A stretch of DNA of 64,000 nucleotides from Burkholderia vietnamiensis LMG 10929. Lineage in GTDB: Bacteria; Pseudomonadota; Gammaproteobacteria; Burkholderiales; Burkholderiaceae. Shown here one piece after another: positions 61,200-64,000 of this stretch. The DNA lies in contig NZ_CP009632.1 of the NCBI RefSeq assembly GCF_000959445.1, positions 310,001-374,000 on the forward strand, given 5' to 3'. A program made the translations under genes and the position numbers. The notes beneath the pieces were generated by a model. The model saw nothing but the letters and a program-made list of their open reading frames with translations. It was not told the DNA's origin and ran no database searches. How positions within the stretch are numbered: the stretch's first letter is position 1; each line of letters opens with the position of its first letter.

Positions 61200-63835
61200 C
61201 CCGGCCTCCGCAGCCAGTACGGCGATACGTACAGCGCAGTGAAGATGAACAGCCACACGACGTCGACGAAGTGCCAGTAGAGGCCGCCGACCGTCAGCGC
61301 GACGCGTCGCTCGCGGCCGAAGAAGCCTGCGGCCGTCCAGCCGGTCAGCAGCGCCAGGATCACGAGGCCGGCCGCCACGTGCGCGAGGTGAAAGCCCGTG
61401 ATCGTGAAGTACAGGCTGCCGTACAGATGCGCGGTCGGCCCGTAAGGATGGGTGCGCCACTCGTGCAGCTGCACGAGCGCGAACGCGATGCCGAGCGCCA
61501 GCGCGACCGCGAGCGCCGCCACCGCGCGCGGCCGCTTGCCCGCGCGCACGTCGCGCTCGGCGAGCCACACGAACGCGCTGCTCGACAGCAGCACGACCGT
61601 GTTGCCGGCCGCGAGGCCGAGCTTCGGCATTCCTTCGGGCGGCCAGGGCGCGGCCCATTGCGATTGTAGATAGAAGTAGCAGAACAGCAGGTAGCCGAAC
61701 AGCGCGGCCTCGGTCGCGACCAGCGTCAGCACACCCCACCAGCCACCCGCGCGCGTGCCGCAACTGCCGACCGGCAGCGGTGCGGCGCAGGCGGCGGGCG
61801 CGCCGGGCGGCAACCGCACCGAAGGCGGATCATCGGGATGCGCCCCGGCCGCTGCGGCCGGCACCGGCGTCGCGTCGCGCGCCGCCGCGCGTGCGCGTTG
61901 TCCGAGCGTGTCGCGCGGCCACAGCCATGCGGCGGTCGCGATCGCGCAGCCGGCCGTCGCCGCGCACACGAGCGCGGGCGAGCGCGCGAGCATCGCCGCG
62001 AAGACGGCGCTGGACAGCAGCGCGAGCACGAACGGCACGCAGCTGTCATCGGGCATCTTGAGGATCGCGCTCGGCTTCGCCGCGAGCGGCGTGACCGCCA
62101 GCGCCTCGCGGCCGTGCGCGAGCCGATAGCCGACCCGCATGCTGCTGCGCTGCGCGGCGTCGCGCGTTTCCCACAGCGGATGCCGCGACGCGACGAGCGG
62201 CAGCACCGCGAAGTTGTACGCCGGCGCGGGCGATGCGACCGACCATTCGAGCCCGGCCGCGCCCCACGGGTTCGCGCCGGCGCGCTGGCCGCGCCGCGCG
62301 CTGACGAGCGCGTTGACGACGAACATCACGATGCCGATGCCGAACACGAACGAGCCGATCGTGGTCAGCAGGTTCGACGTGTCCCAGCCCATCCCGGACG
62401 GGTACGTGTAGACGCGCCGCGGCATGCCGAGCAGCCCCGACACGTGCATCGGGAAGAAGCCGAGATTGAAGCCGACCAGCACGACCCAGAACGTCAGCCG
62501 GCCGAAGCGCTCGTTCATCATCCGGCCCGTGAACTTCGGGAACCAGTACGTCACGCCGCCGAGCACGGGAAACACGTTGATCCCGAGCAGCACGTAATGC
62601 AGGTGCGCGACGACGAAATACGTGTCGGTGAGCTGCCAGTCGAGCGGCACCGCGGCCGTCATCACGCCCGACACGCCGCCGATCACGAACATGAGCACGA
62701 AGCTCGCGAGATAGAGGAACGGCGTGCGGAACACCGGTCGTCCGGTCCAGATCGTCGCGATCCACGCGAACACGGCGACCGCGCTCGGGATCGAGATCAG
62801 CATGCTGGCCGCGCCGAAGAACGCGAGCGCGAGCGGCGCGATGCCGGTCGCGAACATGTGATGCACCCAGACCTCGAAGGCGATCAGCATCGTCGCGACC
62901 GTTGATACCGCGACGGCTTCGTACGCGACGAGCGGGCGGCGGCAGAACGTCGGCAGCGCGTCCGACACGATACCCATCGCCGGCAGCACGACGACGTACA
63001 CCCACGGGTGCGCGAACATCCAGAACAGGTGCTGCCACAGCAGCGGCCGGCCGCCGTGCGCGACGTCGAAGAAATGCGTGCCGGCATTGCGGTCGAGCCA
63101 CAGCAGCAGGAACGCGAGGCTCACCGAGGGCACCGCCACGAGGTTCGCGACCGACGCGGTCAGCGTGCCCCAGACGATGATCGGCAGCCGGTCGATCGAC
63201 ATGCCGTGCGCACGCATGCGCAACAGCGTGACGACGAAGTTCGCGGCGCCCCCCGTCGTCGAGATGCCGAGCAGGATCATCCCGAGCGCGTAGATGTCGA
63301 TGTTCGCGCCCGCGCTGTAGTCGAGCGACGTGAGCGGCACGTAGTTGAACCAGCCGCCGTCGGGCACCGCGCCGAGCGGAAAGCTCGCGTACAGGAACAG
63401 CCCGGCGAACAGGAACACCCAGTACGAGAACGCGTTGAGCCGCGGGAACGCCATGTCGCGCGAGCCGAGCATCAGCGGCCACAGGTAGTTCGCGAAGCCG
63501 GACAGCACCGGCAGCGCGTACAGGAAGATCATCGTGACGCCGTGCATCGTGAACAGCGAGTCGTACTGCGCCGGGGTGAGCACCGTCGCGTTCGGCCGCG
63601 CGAGCTGGATGCGCATCACGAGCGCCTCGACGCCGCCGAGCAACAGGAACGCGAACGCGGTGACGATGTAGCGGATGCCGATGCGCTTGTGGTCCACCGT
63701 GCCGAGCCAGCCGCGCCAGCCGGGCGCCGACTCCCACAGCTCGGCGAGCGCCCGCTCGTGCTCGGAGCCCGGCGGCGCGTCGCCGAGGTCGGGCACGCGG
63801 CTGAGCGCGGAGCGCGTGTCGCGGGCAGCGGCCAT
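61196..63835 (-). CDS. Cytochrome c oxidase subunits I and III fused
   Basis: An 879-residue fusion. Residues about 45-545 are subunit I of a haem-copper oxidase: MHGVTMIFLYALPVLSG (haem His), FWMFAHPWVYVVVLP near 275 (CuB His and cross-linked Tyr), VHHMFATG, HLHYVLLGINVFPVLGG (haem His). Residues about 695-879 are subunit III (ATEAALFGYLLFCYFYL, GFHLAHVAAGLVIL, YWHFVDVVWLFIF). The HPEVY glutamate is replaced by Trp. Start ATG 63835 is chosen because GGAGG lies 6 bases upstream; ATG 63841 directly abuts it. Resembles the alternative CoxMNOP-like oxidases. Confidence 0.92.
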   Translation of the reverse strand: MAAARDTRSALSRVPDLGDAPPGSEHERALAELWESAPGWRGWLGTVDHKRIGIRYIVTAFAFLLLGGVEALVMRIQLARPNATVLTPAQYDSLFTMHGVTMIFLYALPVLSGFANYLWPLMLGSRDMAFPRLNAFSYWVFLFAGLFLYASFPLGAVPDGGWFNYVPLTSLDYSAGANIDIYALGMILLGISTTGGAANFVVTLLRMRAHGMSIDRLPIIVWGTLTASVANLVAVPSVSLAFLLLWLDRNAGTHFFDVAHGGRPLLWQHLFWMFAHPWVYVVVLPAMGIVSDALPTFCRRPLVAYEAVAVSTVATMLIAFEVWVHHMFATGIAPLALAFFGAASMLISIPSAVAVFAWIATIWTGRPVFRTPFLYLASFVLMFVIGGVSGVMTAAVPLDWQLTDTYFVVAHLHYVLLGINVFPVLGGVTYWFPKFTGRMMNERFGRLTFWVVLVGFNLGFFPMHVSGLLGMPRRVYTYPSGMGWDTSNLLTTIGSFVFGIGIVMFVVNALVSARRGQRAGANPWGAAGLEWSVASPAPAYNFAVLPLVASRHPLWETRDAAQRSSMRVGYRLAHGREALAVTPLAAKPSAILKMPDDSCVPFVLALLSSAVFAAMLARSPALVCAATAGCAIATAAWLWPRDTLGQRARAAARDATPVPAAAAGAHPDDPPSVRLPPGAPAACAAPLPVGSCGTRAGGWWGVLTLVATEAALFGYLLFCYFYLQSQWAAPWPPEGMPKLGLAAGNTVVLLSSSAFVWLAERDVRAGKRPRAVAALAVALALGIAFALVQLHEWRTHPYGPTAHLYGSLYFTITGFHLAHVAAGLVILALLTGWTAAGFFGRERRVALTVGGLYWHFVDVVWLFIFTALYVSPYWLRRPG

Positions 63836-63848
63836 CGTCATCCTCCGT

Positions 63849-64000
63849 TCAGTGCAGGGTTGCGAGATAGGCGGCGAGATCGTCGGCGTCGCGCGGCGCG
63901 AGCGCGAACGACGGCATCAGCGTTTGCGGCTTGCGCTGCTGCGCATGGGCGATCCAGTCGCGCAGGTTGGCCGGCGTGTTCTCCAGCGTGCCGGCCGCGA
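63849..64000 (-). CDS. Cytochrome c oxidase subunit II, C-terminal cytochrome c part (partial)
   Basis: The last 50 codons of a minus-strand gene running off the right edge; it ends 13 bases before the coxA-coxC start. The reading NTPANLRDWIAHAQQRKP, LMPSFALAPRDADDLAAYLA matches the haem-proximal methionine segment (LMPSF) and final helix of the cytochrome c domain found at the C-terminus of caa3-type subunit II. The CuA domain would lie outside the window. Confidence 0.8.
   Translation of the reverse strand, partial: AAGTLENTPANLRDWIAHAQQRKPQTLMPSFALAPRDADDLAAYLATLH

Overview
The window looks like a high-GC betaproteobacterial genome, most likely Burkholderia (Burkholderia cepacia complex). 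The grounds are the very GC-rich coding bias of the right two thirds, the catA-benABCD order, the fused TreS-maltokinase/GlgE/TreYZ cluster and the fused CoxA-CoxC oxidase. The genus is inferred from gene content; no rRNA or other species marker is in the window.

Layout. (1) 1-23.0 kb: the right part of a conjugative element (integrative element or integrated plasmid) with weaker GC bias than the rest. It holds a complete P-type (VirB/D4) type IV secretion operon in the order B1-B2-B3-B4-B6-B5-B7-B8-B9-B10-B11-D4, with virD4 split into two overlapping genes. DNA-processing genes follow: a PriCT-2/Toprim-like protein, an LPD7 protein, a MobC-like accessory protein and a MOBP relaxase. Next come a candidate IncP-like nic site, a TraK / StbB-TraL / StbC-like trio, and a DUF932 gene preceded by a very long hairpin. 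The left end of the element is outside the window and no att site or tRNA was found. (2) 23.3-24.4 kb: a soluble sensor histidine kinase. (3) 24.6-42.9 kb: a seven-gene minus-strand operon glgE-treS/mak-glgB-glgX-treZ-malQ-treY. It can build branched alpha-glucan from trehalose through maltose-1-phosphate and turn the glucan back into trehalose. Nearly every junction is an ATGA overlap. (4) 43.1-47.7 kb: a minus-strand operon mgtC-hypothetical-phospholipase D/VTT-EEP phosphatase-ninX-like. (5) 47.9-51.3 kb: a small hypothetical gene, an isolated sdhB-type gene, a HAD phosphatase and a SotB-type MFS exporter. (6) 51.3-57.4 kb: catA-benABCD-ridA, converting benzoate to catechol and then to cis,cis-muconate, preceded by an exact ATAC-N7-GTAT LysR-type site. 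(7) 57.48-58.71 kb: an intact IS30-family element with near-perfect terminal repeats. (8) 58.9-64 kb: a 21-copy hexanucleotide repeat, then a minus-strand respiratory operon: caa3-type coxB (partial), fused coxA-coxC, a small membrane protein and a triheme cytochrome c lipoprotein.

Most notable: the split virD4; the candidate oriT; the 89-bp hairpin; the 14-bp duplication between treZ and malQ that creates a five-codon relay minicistron; the GlgE with an extra, apparently dead amylase-like half; an oxidase subunit I with HPWVY in place of HPEVY; and three short-unit tandem repeats, two of them inside coding sequence. All functions are read from motifs and gene order; no database search was run.
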